A stretch of 64,000 nt of DNA from Marinobacterium aestuarii (GTDB lineage: Bacteria > Pseudomonadota > Gammaproteobacteria > Pseudomonadales > Balneatricaceae), in contig NZ_CP015839.1 in assembly GCF_001651805.1 (NCBI RefSeq), positions 1,860,001-1,924,000 of the forward strand. The letters are read 5' to 3'. Below, one piece after another: positions 35,489 through 44,774 of this stretch. Under the pieces are notes generated by a model. That model saw nothing but the letters and a program-made list of their open reading frames with translations, was not told the DNA's origin and made no database searches. Every line of letters begins with the position of its first letter. The first letter of the stretch is position 1. A program made the position numbers and the translations under genes.

Positions 35489-36393
35489 GTCACCTGTATC
35501 GTCCGGGTGTCGAAGGGGATAACACCTGGTATTTCGAATTTGGTTCTTTCACGGTCGCACTGACTTCCCGCGTCAACTCCGTCCAAAAGTGGATTCCCTT
35601 TCTTTACCAGCCGTTTCGAAAAACGGTGACTCGTCCTGCCTTCATTGACTTCCGTATCCGGGTAGAGCGACCGGCGTCATTGCGCCGCTGGGTGCGTCCA
35701 CAGGTGAATTTTTATCTTGATGGCTTCGCCCCGTTCAAGCCTCTGCCGGCTCTTCAGGCGGTTCCACTGTTTGAGTGGGGTTTGAACTGGTGTATCGCCA
35801 ATCAGTATCATCGGTACCTGCATTTCCATGCGGCTGGCGTCGAAAAAAACGGGGTCATGGTGATTCTCCCGGCCCCGCCGGGGTCTGGCAAGAGCACCCT
35901 GGCAGCAGCATTGATGCAGCATGGCTGGCGTTTGTTCTCGGACGAGATCCTGATGGTGGAACCCTCTACTGCCTGTGCGATACCTATCGGGCGTCCGGTC
36001 AACCTGAAAAACGAGTCTATCGACCTGCTGCGTCAGCTATTTCCCCAGGCGGAGTTGACGGAAAAATTTTACGACACCTCTAAAGGGGTGATAGCGCTGA
36101 TGAAGCCAACGGCTGAAACGGCTTCCCGGGTATCGGTGGGAGCGATGCCGACTCATATTATTACTCCCCGCTACTTGGCAGGTAGCGCCTTAAGTGTTCG
36201 CGCATGCCGAAAACCGGCGGCATTAATGGCGTTAATCGATAATAGCTTCAATTATCATATTCTTGGCAAATCGGGCTTTGATACGGCCTGCAGGTTGGTG
36301 GATCAGTGTGACTGTTTCACGCTGGAGTACAGTCGATTTGAAGAGGTTTTCGAATTTTTTGATGGGTTGTGCGAAGGGGCACGGAGTGATTGA
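35464..36393 (+). CDS. HprK-related kinase A
   Basis: 309 residues. The P-loop LPAPPGSGKSTLAAAL (GSGKST at 140-145) and the following FSDEILMV match HPr kinase, but the N-terminal domain differs from true HprK, as in the HprK-related kinase A family (TIGR04352). It probably phosphorylates a peptide or protein linked to the PqqD-like chaperone, not HPr. It overlaps the PqqD-like gene by 25 bases; a TTG at 35485 is another possible start. Confidence 0.88.
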   Translation: MPAGARALSHLYRPGVEGDNTWYFEFGSFTVALTSRVNSVQKWIPFLYQPFRKTVTRPAFIDFRIRVERPASLRRWVRPQVNFYLDGFAPFKPLPALQAVPLFEWGLNWCIANQYHRYLHFHAAGVEKNGVMVILPAPPGSGKSTLAAALMQHGWRLFSDEILMVEPSTACAIPIGRPVNLKNESIDLLRQLFPQAELTEKFYDTSKGVIALMKPTAETASRVSVGAMPTHIITPRYLAGSALSVRACRKPAALMALIDNSFNYHILGKSGFDTACRLVDQCDCFTLEYSRFEEVFEFFDGLCEGARSD

Positions 36394-37438
36394 GGCGCTG
36401 TTAAGTAATCCCTCGTTAGCGACGGAGTACTCGGATGAACAGTGGGACCAGGCAATCCGGTTGGGGCGGTCTGCTAACCTGTTGGCACGGTTGTGCCAGT
36501 TACTCGCCGACAAGGATCTACTGAAAGAGGTTCCGCAAAAGGCGTATCATCACTTGGTCTCGGCCTCACTTCAGGCACAGAAGCAGCGTACGCAGGTACA
36601 GTGGGAAGTCAAACTGCTGGCGAAGGAGCTGCACAATATTGGGGTGCAGCCCATTTTGTTGAAGGGGGGCGCTTACATCTATGCGAACAAGCCCGCCGGA
36701 CAAGGCCGTACCCTGACTGATATTGATGTCTTGGTGCGTAAAGAGGAACTGCTAAAAGTTGAGCGACAACTGAAAACAGTCGGTTGGTATTCCGAAAAAT
36801 CCGACGATTACGATCAGCATTATTATCGAGAATGGACTCATGAAATTCCGCCATTGATTCACTATAAAAGACAGACAGTGCTGGATATTCATCACAACAT
36901 ATTTCCCGTGCTTCGGTTTCGGGTCGATATTGAAAGGTTAATAGATCAGGTTTGCTTTGATGCTGATGGCGTAGGGACTTTACATCTGTACGATATGATT
37001 ATTCATAGTGCTACGCATCTATTTTTTGAGGGAGAGTTCGAAAATGGCCTGAGAGATCTTTCTGATATGGATCTTCTCTTTCGAGAGTTACATCCGGATG
37101 ACTGGCAGAAACTCAAGCATCGAGCACAGGAACTGCAGTTGGCCAGACCTCTATTCTACGCTCTAAGGTATTGCCGGCACTGTTTGTCCAGTCCGATACC
37201 TGATGATATCTGGGCGGCGAGTGATACTGGAGCTCCAAACGCTTTACAGCTGCGAGTGGCGGACATATTATTCACCCGCGTACTCATACCTCACCATTCT
37301 CTGGTCAAAAAACCTGGGCACAGGCTGGCAAAATATATGCTTTACTGGCGTGGCCACCTGCTTAAAATGCCCCTTACGGTATTAGGCCCTCATTTGCTTC
37401 GAAAGTTAATGCGTTCAATATCTGTCGGCAGGGATTAA
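36386..37438 (+). CDS. Nucleotidyltransferase family protein of the HPr-rel-A operon
   Basis: About 350 residues of the putative nucleotidyltransferase family PF14907: LLKGGAYIY, RTLTDIDVLV with the metal-binding Asp-x-Asp, and DIHHNIFP. Such proteins are frequent beside PqqD-like and HprK-like genes. It may attach a nucleotide to the system's target. GAAGGGG at 36373-36379 fits the GTG at 36386, which overlaps the kinase stop; an ATG at 36362 is an alternative. Confidence 0.78.
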   Translation: MIEALLSNPSLATEYSDEQWDQAIRLGRSANLLARLCQLLADKDLLKEVPQKAYHHLVSASLQAQKQRTQVQWEVKLLAKELHNIGVQPILLKGGAYIYANKPAGQGRTLTDIDVLVRKEELLKVERQLKTVGWYSEKSDDYDQHYYREWTHEIPPLIHYKRQTVLDIHHNIFPVLRFRVDIERLIDQVCFDADGVGTLHLYDMIIHSATHLFFEGEFENGLRDLSDMDLLFRELHPDDWQKLKHRAQELQLARPLFYALRYCRHCLSSPIPDDIWAASDTGAPNALQLRVADILFTRVLIPHHSLVKKPGHRLAKYMLYWRGHLLKMPLTVLGPHLLRKLMRSISVGRD

Positions 37439-37477
37439 CTCTGGTAACCGGCTGTTCTGTGCGTTTAGGGTGTTCCG

Positions 37478-38506
37478 TCACCTCTCGTAATCTTCCAGCG
37501 TCCTGTCGACCTCCTGCTTGAGCTTTTTGTCCAGGTCTTTCAACAGCTCAACCTTCTCATTAACCATGATACTTAGATATTTGTTGATGAGTATAATTTT
37601 TCTCTGCAGTTCAGATACATCACTCGTAATGGATGCCAGAAGTAGATCTGTATTGCCTTCGGTGGGGGGCGGTTGACGGTGGCTTAACAGGGGAGAGAAC
37701 TCTTCTGCGAGTTCTTCTGCCACTGTAGTGACAGTATTTTCATCTACCATCGTAAACTCTTCGAGAAAGCAGAGCAGTAACAGGCGATCGCAGAATACGT
37801 TAATTTTTCTTGGTATTCCCTTGGTGTACCGGTAAATTTCCTTGAATGCACCGTCGCAGAAGCCGGGATTTTCCGTCCAGCCGGCCACCCCGAGACGCCA
37901 CAGGATATACGCCTTGACCTCCACTTCGCTCAGAGGTTGCAGGTGGAAGGCCGCGATAACGCGTTGCCTAAACTGCTCCATGTCTGGATCCTGGATAATC
38001 GTCCGCAACTCCGGTTGACCCAGCAGGAAGCTCTGCATCAGCGGCGTATCCTTGACCTGGAAATTGGAAAGCATTCGCAACTCTTCAATCGCGCTGGCCG
38101 ACAGATTCTGAGCTTCATCTACCAGTAGGAGTACCCGTTTCTTGGCCTGATGAGCCGACTGCAGAAAGTCCTGAAACTGCTGTAGCAACACCGCCTTGGG
38201 TTTATTCTCCGCCGGCAGCCCGAAGGCGCTGCAGATCATGCGCAGCAGGTCATCGGCTTCCAGTTTGGTTGTCACCAGTTGGGCGATGACGAGGTTGTCC
38301 CGATCGATCGTGGACCAGAGCTTGCGCATTAAGGTGGTTTTGCCGGTGCCGATCTCGCCGGTGATCACGATAAACCCTTCGCCCTGGCTCAGTCCGTAAT
38401 GCAGATAGGATAGGGCGCGCTTGTGGCTCTTGCTTGTAAAGAAAAACTCAGTCGCCGGACTTAGCTGGAAGGGTTTGGCGGTAAAGCCGAAATATGACGT
38501 ATACAT
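37478..38506 (-). CDS. XrtA/PEP-CTERM system-associated AAA ATPase
   Basis: 342 residues of the ExeA/GspA-type ATPase family TIGR03015: YFGFTAKPFQLSP at the N-terminus, Walker A GEIGTGKT at 50-57, Walker B LLLVDEAQNLS and a C-terminal coiled segment (LLKDLDKKLKQEVDRTLE). In XrtA loci it follows the outer-membrane protein and kinase genes, as here, and may energise or position the export machinery. It converges with the HPr-rel-A operon, 39 bases apart. Confidence 0.93.
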   Translation of the reverse strand: MYTSYFGFTAKPFQLSPATEFFFTSKSHKRALSYLHYGLSQGEGFIVITGEIGTGKTTLMRKLWSTIDRDNLVIAQLVTTKLEADDLLRMICSAFGLPAENKPKAVLLQQFQDFLQSAHQAKKRVLLLVDEAQNLSASAIEELRMLSNFQVKDTPLMQSFLLGQPELRTIIQDPDMEQFRQRVIAAFHLQPLSEVEVKAYILWRLGVAGWTENPGFCDGAFKEIYRYTKGIPRKINVFCDRLLLLCFLEEFTMVDENTVTTVAEELAEEFSPLLSHRQPPPTEGNTDLLLASITSDVSELQRKIILINKYLSIMVNEKVELLKDLDKKLKQEVDRTLEDYER

Positions 38507-38519
38507 AGGTCAATACTCG

Positions 38520-40028
38520 CTAAAAGGTATGGCTGAATCCGAGTGTGATTCGAAACTCCTGGAAGGCACGGTTATCATCCGCAGAGTCCCGCTCGGTGCT
38601 CCTTAAGCCGAGGTTGAGAGAACTGTCCGCGCCCAGCTGCCGAACCATGTTTAACGAGAGCGCTTGCTGGTAGTCCGTGGCCCCTGAATCTGTTTCCAGG
38701 CGAGACCAGGTATAAAGTGTGCTCAGGCTGGTTTGCCCTGATGCCTGTATCCTCCAGCCGGCGTTGGCGCCCATATCTTCTTCGGTCCTGGCTTGTACCT
38801 GAAATTCTCGTTCTGTTCTGAACAGGCCCAGGGTCCACAGGCTTTTGCCTTTGCTAATGACGAGGTTGGCGTTCAGGCTTTGTTGGATAAACTGCTCTTC
38901 GGAGAGAGTAGGCAGCGGAGTGACCAGGGTGATCGCGCGCTCACCGGGGCCTGGTAGAACTGGGCTGCCCCCACCCACCAGCCTGCAGTCGGCAATGGAG
39001 AAAGAGGCGGTTGATGGGCAGATCAGAGTGCCGACGGGGGTGAGTTGCAGCAGTTCCTCACGGACACTGCTGATATTCTTGTTGTAGGCCAGCGACCAGT
39101 TGGTGTGTCTTTGCCGGTGATTGAAGGTCAATCCATAGCCCTGATTGGATTGCAGCCGGCTATTGTAGGAAGCGCTGAGCGACGTTCTGGGGCTTGGGTT
39201 CCAGCTAAGGTCCGCACCCCAGAAATTGCCTGCTTGTGCCTCGGACTGGGTTGGATTGGCGAGATGGCTGTCGACATAACCATACCGAAGCTTGCCGTCC
39301 AGCTGGCGGCTTAATCGGTATCCCAGCTCGATATCCATGGTCTCTGATTGGCTCGTTGCGGAGGTATCGGGTGTCGCCTGGCTGGTATCGATATTGAGGG
39401 CCCAGTAAATCTTGCTGGGGTTGGACTGGTTGTCGAGAAAAAAGTTGGTGTGGTAGCCGTCGCTGTCATCATTGACGCCATCATACCGTACCATATCGTA
39501 GGAAAGATCCGCCCCGAAGGTGGTGTAGCGTCCGAGCCGTTGTCGCCAGCGGGGAGTGACCTGGAAGGTAAAAGTGTCGCTAAAATTATCGGGGGCGCTC
39601 AAAGAGTCGCCGGCGCTGGCACTGCGATTGTTGGTCAACTGCTGGCTGTAGCTGCTTCTGGCATCCAGAAAAAGCCGGTCGTCGATCAGCTCTGAGTTAG
39701 CCGAGAGGCCCAGTTGATGATGGTAGCCATCGCTGCCTTGGTCTGACGAATAGTCGAGGAATTGGAGCCGGTAATCCAGGTTGGCCTGCAGGTGAGCTCC
39801 CTGTTTGGAGAGGGAAAAGCCGGGCCGCACCTCAGTAATAAGGCTTGCCTCTTCGGCGCTCGAGCCAAGGTTGAGATTACTGGTGTAATGCTCGGTGACC
39901 TGTATCCCGGGCGTAAATGCCCAGTCGCTGGCCTGAGCTGTCGCTATCGGTGTGAACAGGACCGTTGTTGTTAGCGGGATCGCAAGCCAACGTACCTGGT
40001 TATCGCTGAGAAGCGCCGTAGTAGCCAT
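38520..40028 (-). CDS. PEP-CTERM system-associated outer-membrane barrel (TIGR03016 type)
   Basis: 502 residues: signal peptide (LAIPLTTTVLFTPIATAQA), then long stretches of alternating beta-strand pattern (e.g. LGLRSTERDSADDNRAFQEF) and a terminal phenylalanine in LGFSHTF. It matches the TIGR03016 outer-membrane family of XrtA loci and probably forms the polysaccharide passage through the outer membrane. Its start lies inside the end of the kinase gene (29-base overlap). Confidence 0.92.
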   Translation of the reverse strand: MATTALLSDNQVRWLAIPLTTTVLFTPIATAQASDWAFTPGIQVTEHYTSNLNLGSSAEEASLITEVRPGFSLSKQGAHLQANLDYRLQFLDYSSDQGSDGYHHQLGLSANSELIDDRLFLDARSSYSQQLTNNRSASAGDSLSAPDNFSDTFTFQVTPRWRQRLGRYTTFGADLSYDMVRYDGVNDDSDGYHTNFFLDNQSNPSKIYWALNIDTSQATPDTSATSQSETMDIELGYRLSRQLDGKLRYGYVDSHLANPTQSEAQAGNFWGADLSWNPSPRTSLSASYNSRLQSNQGYGLTFNHRQRHTNWSLAYNKNISSVREELLQLTPVGTLICPSTASFSIADCRLVGGGSPVLPGPGERAITLVTPLPTLSEEQFIQQSLNANLVISKGKSLWTLGLFRTEREFQVQARTEEDMGANAGWRIQASGQTSLSTLYTWSRLETDSGATDYQQALSLNMVRQLGADSSLNLGLRSTERDSADDNRAFQEFRITLGFSHTF

Positions 40029-40953
40029 AATAGTCCTTTTGTCTGGTCCTGGATTTATTCAAGACCAGACCAATTGCCATATTTGGCTTGAGCAGGCTCA
40101 GTGCCCGTTCCACCTGGCGTTGCGAGGTACGAGCCTCTTCTATGACAATCAATGCCTGCCCCGTCATCTTCGCCAGCACGCTGGTTTCACTGGCCCCAAG
40201 CAGCGGTGAGGTGTCGAAGATCACTATGCGGTCGCTGTAGCGGCTGGAAAGCTCCTTCATAAATTGTTTCATCCTTTCACTGGCAATCATCTCAGTGGCA
40301 TGATGGTGGCGGGTACCGGCGGACACGACCTTGAAGTTAGGAATACTGGTGCTCTGAATGATGTCCCTGACTTCGGCTTTGCTATTCAGGTAATCCAATA
40401 AACCCAGAGCCTGGTCGGAAATATTCAGTCTGCGACTGAGATTTGGATTGATCACATCGGCATCCACCAGTAATACGCAGCGGTCATGCTCGGTCACCAT
40501 GCTCAGTGCCAGGTTCAGCGCAGTAAAGGTTTTCCCCTCTCCTGCATGACAGCTCGAGACCAGAACGAGGTTGGGGTTAGTTAGCTGTGCTGCATTGGCT
40601 CCGAAAGCGTTATCGAGCAATGGACGCTTGATATAGCGATACTCCTCCTTGATTGGGGTGAAGTTTTCGGTGGGGGTAATCAGCCCCATCCGTTCCAGGC
40701 GATCTGTATCGATGTACAGTTGTTCTGGACTGCCGGTCAGGTCGGGGCTAGTGTCGGTTGAGTCATCCTTTTGGGGCCCGGACTGGGGGGCGTGAAGGGG
40801 AGGTTGTAGCGGCCTGTCGGCCTGTATAGAGGGCCGTACCGGTGTCTCGGACGGGGTGTCGTCGAGCCTGTGATGGTTATCGACACTGACAGTTCCCCGC
40901 TTTTCCGTGCCCATCTGCTGACTTTTCTCAAGTGCGCGCTCGATTGTGCTCAT
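40000..40953 (-). CDS. XrtA-associated tyrosine autokinase (Wzc/EpsB-like cytoplasmic kinase)
   Basis: 317 residues of the BY-kinase fold: Walker A in SSCHAGEGKTFTALNLAL (about 133-150), Walker A' LLVDADVINPNLSRRL, Walker B VIFDTSPLLG, and a C-terminal tyrosine cluster (DYYGYYGASQR) for autophosphorylation. It matches TIGR03018. It has no membrane part of its own; the chain-length protein encoded just upstream provides that, so the two make a split Wzc. It regulates polymer length and export. Confidence 0.94.
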   Translation of the reverse strand: MSTIERALEKSQQMGTEKRGTVSVDNHHRLDDTPSETPVRPSIQADRPLQPPLHAPQSGPQKDDSTDTSPDLTGSPEQLYIDTDRLERMGLITPTENFTPIKEEYRYIKRPLLDNAFGANAAQLTNPNLVLVSSCHAGEGKTFTALNLALSMVTEHDRCVLLVDADVINPNLSRRLNISDQALGLLDYLNSKAEVRDIIQSTSIPNFKVVSAGTRHHHATEMIASERMKQFMKELSSRYSDRIVIFDTSPLLGASETSVLAKMTGQALIVIEEARTSQRQVERALSLLKPNMAIGLVLNKSRTRQKDYYGYYGASQR

Positions 40954-40961
40954 GAGAACCC

Positions 40962-42617
40962 CTAAAAATAGTTGAGAATTCTGTAGGCTAACTGCTGGAG
41001 CTGGCGAAACCAGGTATTCGGGAAATCGGGAACGTAGGCAAGCAGCTGTTGGTTAGCGTCAGGGAGTAACTGCAGGAACATCAGCATTCCGTAAAACGTC
41101 AGCAGTGATCCTGCCAGGGCTATAAATAGACGGGCTTCCCTGCGTTTTTGGCTCAGCAACTCCGGGTCCCTGATCATGCTGATCACCCCCAGTACGGGAT
41201 AACCTGTGGCCTGAAAGAGTTGTTTGGGGTCAAAGAAGACAGGCCTGAGCTGGGAGATGAGGAAAGCGACTCCGATGCCAATGCCCATTGCCCCTACCAG
41301 TACCCCGGACAGGATCAGGGGACGGTTAGGGCCCGTGGGCGCTGCGGGCAGACGTGGTGGTTCTATGATGCGAAACTTAATTCCATCTGCACTGGCGTCC
41401 GCCTGTTCCGACAGGTGCGCCGACTCGCGGCGCGACAGCAGTTCATTATATTGCTGTTGGGTAATCGTATATCCTCGCTGCAGCGCTTGAAGCTCCGCCT
41501 CCAGCTCAGGGATGGTGTTGGCGTTGTTCTGTAATCTATCCAGTTGCTGTTGATAATCAGCCAGGCGTACCTCCAGGGATCGCACGGTGGTTTCTTCATT
41601 GGCGTGTGAGAGCTTGAGCTGTTGAAAAACAGGGTTTTCGTTCAAGCCTCCTTCTCGTGTAATCTGGGTGGCTTGCCGCGTCCGTTGTCGTGCACGTCGT
41701 TCCTGAGCCCTCTTCCCCTGGAGGTCTTTCAAAATAAGCTCTGTCTCCCGAATGTCCGGATGCTGATCGGTGTATTTCAAACGCAGCTGGTCCAGTTGGT
41801 TTTCCAGAGTGTTGATGCGTCCATCGTAACTGGAGAGAATATCGTAGGAGGACGTAGTGAGCTCTTCTTCTTCCATGATGCCAAAATTTGGCACCTCTCC
41901 GGCCAGCTGTTTTTCAAGCGAATCCATACGGGTTTTGGCTTCCCGTAGCTCCAGCTCTATGGCCCTGGTCTGGCCTTTTAGACTATTGATGCGACTATAA
42001 AACCCACTGTCGGAACTCATCAGTTCGTAGTTTCTCTGCTTGAACTCTTTGAGCTGGTTGTCCGCTTCATTCAGGCGTGACTCGTATTCGCCGATCTGCC
42101 GGTCCAGGAAGTTGGCTGCGGTGGTATTGTCTTCCCGTTTGTTTCCCAGAGTGTTTTCGACCAGTGTAGTCAAGGTCGCTTCAACCACATTTTTGGCTTC
42201 TGCTGCTGAGTGGCTTGTGTAAGAGATGGCATAGATGTTTTCCCGACCCGCTCGGCTCAGAGTGAGGTTGGCTACCAGCTGAGCAATGATGGCTTCGTAT
42301 TCGGCGTCGTTTTCTGCCTGGATATCCAGGTCAGCCAAACGGGTGATTTTTTCCAGATTGGGACGGGTCAGCAAGGTTTTGACAATCAGTTGCACCTGCT
42401 GTTCGGGATTGGTCTGAACGGTCAGGCCTCGCAGTAACGGCGCCAGCAGAGACTGGGTATCAACATACACTTTTGCTTCAGAGACGTATTGATCCGGCAT
42501 TTTCAGGACAAAGGGCCAACCGATCAGGCACAGAACCCAAAACAATACCAAAGCGCTCCATTTATGAACCCAAATCCCGCGTAGGTAGGAGACTATCTGC
42601 TCAATAATATCTTGCAT
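40962..42617 (-). CDS. XrtA system polysaccharide chain length determinant (Wzz/EpsA-like)
   Basis: 551 residues matching TIGR03007: N-terminal membrane helix (WSALVLFWVLCLIGWPFVL), Wzz domain (VYVDTQSLLAPLLRGLTVQT), long coiled coils from about 170 to 400 and C-terminal membrane helices (LILSGVLVGAMGIGIGVAFL and a last one near 505-525) with RIIEPPRLPAAPTGPNRPL before the first of them. Together with the kinase it forms a split Wzc-type co-polymerase. It is the second gene of the minus-strand export operon. Confidence 0.94.
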   Translation of the reverse strand: MQDIIEQIVSYLRGIWVHKWSALVLFWVLCLIGWPFVLKMPDQYVSEAKVYVDTQSLLAPLLRGLTVQTNPEQQVQLIVKTLLTRPNLEKITRLADLDIQAENDAEYEAIIAQLVANLTLSRAGRENIYAISYTSHSAAEAKNVVEATLTTLVENTLGNKREDNTTAANFLDRQIGEYESRLNEADNQLKEFKQRNYELMSSDSGFYSRINSLKGQTRAIELELREAKTRMDSLEKQLAGEVPNFGIMEEEELTTSSYDILSSYDGRINTLENQLDQLRLKYTDQHPDIRETELILKDLQGKRAQERRARQRTRQATQITREGGLNENPVFQQLKLSHANEETTVRSLEVRLADYQQQLDRLQNNANTIPELEAELQALQRGYTITQQQYNELLSRRESAHLSEQADASADGIKFRIIEPPRLPAAPTGPNRPLILSGVLVGAMGIGIGVAFLISQLRPVFFDPKQLFQATGYPVLGVISMIRDPELLSQKRREARLFIALAGSLLTFYGMLMFLQLLPDANQQLLAYVPDFPNTWFRQLQQLAYRILNYF

Positions 42618-42635
42618 GGATAATACTCCGATGCC

Positions 42636-43280
42636 CTAAAACCACGCTTCCGGGATAATGATAATATCGCCGGGCAGGATATGGACGTTGGCGGAGATAT
42701 CACCATCCTCAACGAGGTCGTCTATACGGATGCCGTACTGTTGTTGCTGGCCGTCCACTATACGTACCACGCTGGCACCGTTGCCGTTGGCAAATTCTGT
42801 GAGGCCGCCAACCGCAATCATGACATCCAGCAGCGTCATGTCCTCTCGGTAGGACAGGGCCTGGGGTTCATCGGCTTCGCCGATAATACGCACCTGCTCG
42901 GAGTAGGGGCCCACAAAGCCCTGGACGATGACGGTAACGATAGGTTCCTTGATGTAGAGGCCAAGGCTCTCCTCGAGCTTTCGCGCGACCTGGGTCGGTG
43001 TCAATCCGCTTACCGAGACATCTTCGACCAGGGGGGATGTGACCTTGCCGTCCGGACGTACAGTTACTGTCTGGGATACTTCCGGGCTGCCCCAGACAAA
43101 AATATTCAAACTGTCCCCCGGGCCGATCAGGTAGTTGTACTGGGCGGGGTCGGTTGTACGGGGATGTTTTGCGACAGCTGTAGATAATGGTGGATATGGA
43201 TTGCTCGTGCAGCCTGTCAGGAGAGCGAGCGCAATGATTACTGCAGTACAAGCCAGCCACTCAGGCCTCATTCCTTTCAT
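42636..43280 (-). CDS. XrtA system exopolysaccharide export lipoprotein (Wza/EpsD-like)
   Basis: 214 residues: lipoprotein signal ending LTGC (Cys24), polysaccharide export domain (DPAQYNYLIGPGDSLNIFVW and VRPDGKVTSPLVEDVSVSGL) and an SLBB-type domain, ending GDIIIIPEAWF. It matches TIGR03027. It is shorter than Wza and lacks the outer-membrane helix, so the TIGR03016 barrel probably supplies the outer-membrane pore. First gene of the export operon that runs leftward to 37478. Confidence 0.94.
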   Translation of the reverse strand: MKGMRPEWLACTAVIIALALLTGCTSNPYPPLSTAVAKHPRTTDPAQYNYLIGPGDSLNIFVWGSPEVSQTVTVRPDGKVTSPLVEDVSVSGLTPTQVARKLEESLGLYIKEPIVTVIVQGFVGPYSEQVRIIGEADEPQALSYREDMTLLDVMIAVGGLTEFANGNGASVVRIVDGQQQQYGIRIDDLVEDGDISANVHILPGDIIIIPEAWF

Positions 43281-43654
43281 GATTTTCTATTCTCCGTGCT
43301 TATAAATACAACTGGAGTCTGCTCTCAAACATCACTCATGAAACATAGTCTGCGCTAGTGGTTGCTGCAAGTGTGGCCGCTCCTGCCAGGTAAAGTGGAC
43401 TCATCCGGCTGTTTCATTGCAAAGTCAGGCGTTTGTACGCCGGGGCCAGCGCAAAGGGTGTATTTCGTACCGAACGCATGGACGCCTGGAGGCAGTTTTT
43501 GGCCTCATGCTCGCGGGCAACGTTGTCGCGCCAGCCCCGGCGAGTTGTCGGGGGCGCAGACCGAGGAGCCTGCGACGAGTCAAAAAGAGCACGAAAACAG
43601 CCAAACTCAGGTGGTTCTCAGTAGGTTGAGTATTGTCGGACAGCCTCCTAGCTT
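43281..43654. other. 374-base intergenic region, possible degenerate element
   Basis: Upstream of the export operon. It is GC-rich with overlapping short frames on both strands and no recognised gene; the right edge reads, on the minus strand, GGAGGCTGTCCGACAATA, which resembles the end of a mobile element, but no matching opposite end was found. No sigma54 element was found, so the operon promoter is not identified. Confidence 0.4.
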
Positions 43655-44695
43655 TTACCGTGCCTGACCATACCCCAGGGGGTTCATCGACTGCCAGCGC
43701 CAGGTATCGGCCATCATTTCCTCGAGCCCGCGAACCGCTTTCCAGCCCAGCTCCCGTTCGGCGCGAGAGGCGTCGGCCCAGCATGCGGCGATATCGCCGG
43801 TACGCCGCTCGACGATGGTGTAGGGTACGGGGCGGCCACTGGCCTGCTCAAAGGCACGCACGACCTCCAGCACTGAAAAGCCCCGGCCGGTTCCGAGGTT
43901 CCAGATGCCGATACCCCGGTTTTGCTGCATCCAGCCGAGTGCCGCCAGGTGGCCGAGGGCCAGGTCCACGACATGGATGAAGTCACGCACCCCGGTACCG
44001 TCGGCTGTCGGATAATCGCCGCCAAACACCGAGAGCTTATCCCGCTGGCCGATCGTCACCTGGCTGATATAGGGAACCAGGTTGTTCGGAATACCCTGCG
44101 GATCTTCGCCAATCAGTCCACTGGCGTGCGCGCCGGCGGGATTGAAATAACGCAGCAGTGCTATGGACCAGTGGGGGTCCGAGCGGGCCAGGTCCTGCAA
44201 CATCTGTTCGACCATCAGCTTGGAGCGACCATAGGGATTTATCGGCACACCGGTGGGAAAATCCTCACGGATCGGCATCTCAGGCGGTTCGCCATATACG
44301 GTGGCCGAGGAGCTGAACACCAGGTTCAACACGCCGGCCGCCTGCATCGCCTGGCACAGTGTTATGGTGCCGGCGACATTGTTCTCGTAATAGGCCAGCG
44401 GCTGCGCCACGCTCTCGCTGACCGCCTTCAGACCGGAAATATGCACGACGCTGTCAAATTGATGCTTGGTGAACAGCTGGTCGAGCAGCAACCTGTCACG
44501 GATATCGCCTTCAATGGCGAGCAGTTGTGGCGTCTGCCTTCGGGCATCTGTTGCTATTCGTGCGACACGCTCCAGTGCAGTCTGCGAGCTATTGCAGTGG
44601 TTATCCAGCACTACCACTTCATGGTCGGCGTTCAGCAGCTCGACCACGGTATGTGACCCTATATAGCCGGCACCGCCGGTCACCAGAACTTTCAT
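43655..44695 (-). CDS. galE: UDP-glucose 4-epimerase
   Basis: About 346 residues with GGAGYIGSHTVVELL at the N-terminus, FSSSATVYGEPP, the catalytic NPYGRSK and LRYFNPAGAH, all diagnostic of GalE. It interconverts UDP-Glc and UDP-Gal (and in some enzymes the N-acetyl forms). GAGG six bases upstream makes ATG 44695 the likely start rather than 44728. Read in the same direction as the WbpP-like gene upstream of it. Confidence 0.95.
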   Translation of the reverse strand: MKVLVTGGAGYIGSHTVVELLNADHEVVVLDNHCNSSQTALERVARIATDARRQTPQLLAIEGDIRDRLLLDQLFTKHQFDSVVHISGLKAVSESVAQPLAYYENNVAGTITLCQAMQAAGVLNLVFSSSATVYGEPPEMPIREDFPTGVPINPYGRSKLMVEQMLQDLARSDPHWSIALLRYFNPAGAHASGLIGEDPQGIPNNLVPYISQVTIGQRDKLSVFGGDYPTADGTGVRDFIHVVDLALGHLAALGWMQQNRGIGIWNLGTGRGFSVLEVVRAFEQASGRPVPYTIVERRTGDIAACWADASRAERELGWKAVRGLEEMMADTWRWQSMNPLGYGQAR

Positions 44696-44774
44696 AAGTT
44701 TCCTCACAATTGTTTCCGCGGAATTCACCTAGGTCATTACAGGCTGCTGGCCGGGACATCGCGGGCTATTGTCC

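Noticed and set aside
43425-43784. Minus-strand frame (119 codons) upstream of the export operon as a gene
   Set aside because: It runs into the end of galE in another frame, lacks a ribosome site and shows no recognisable domain.
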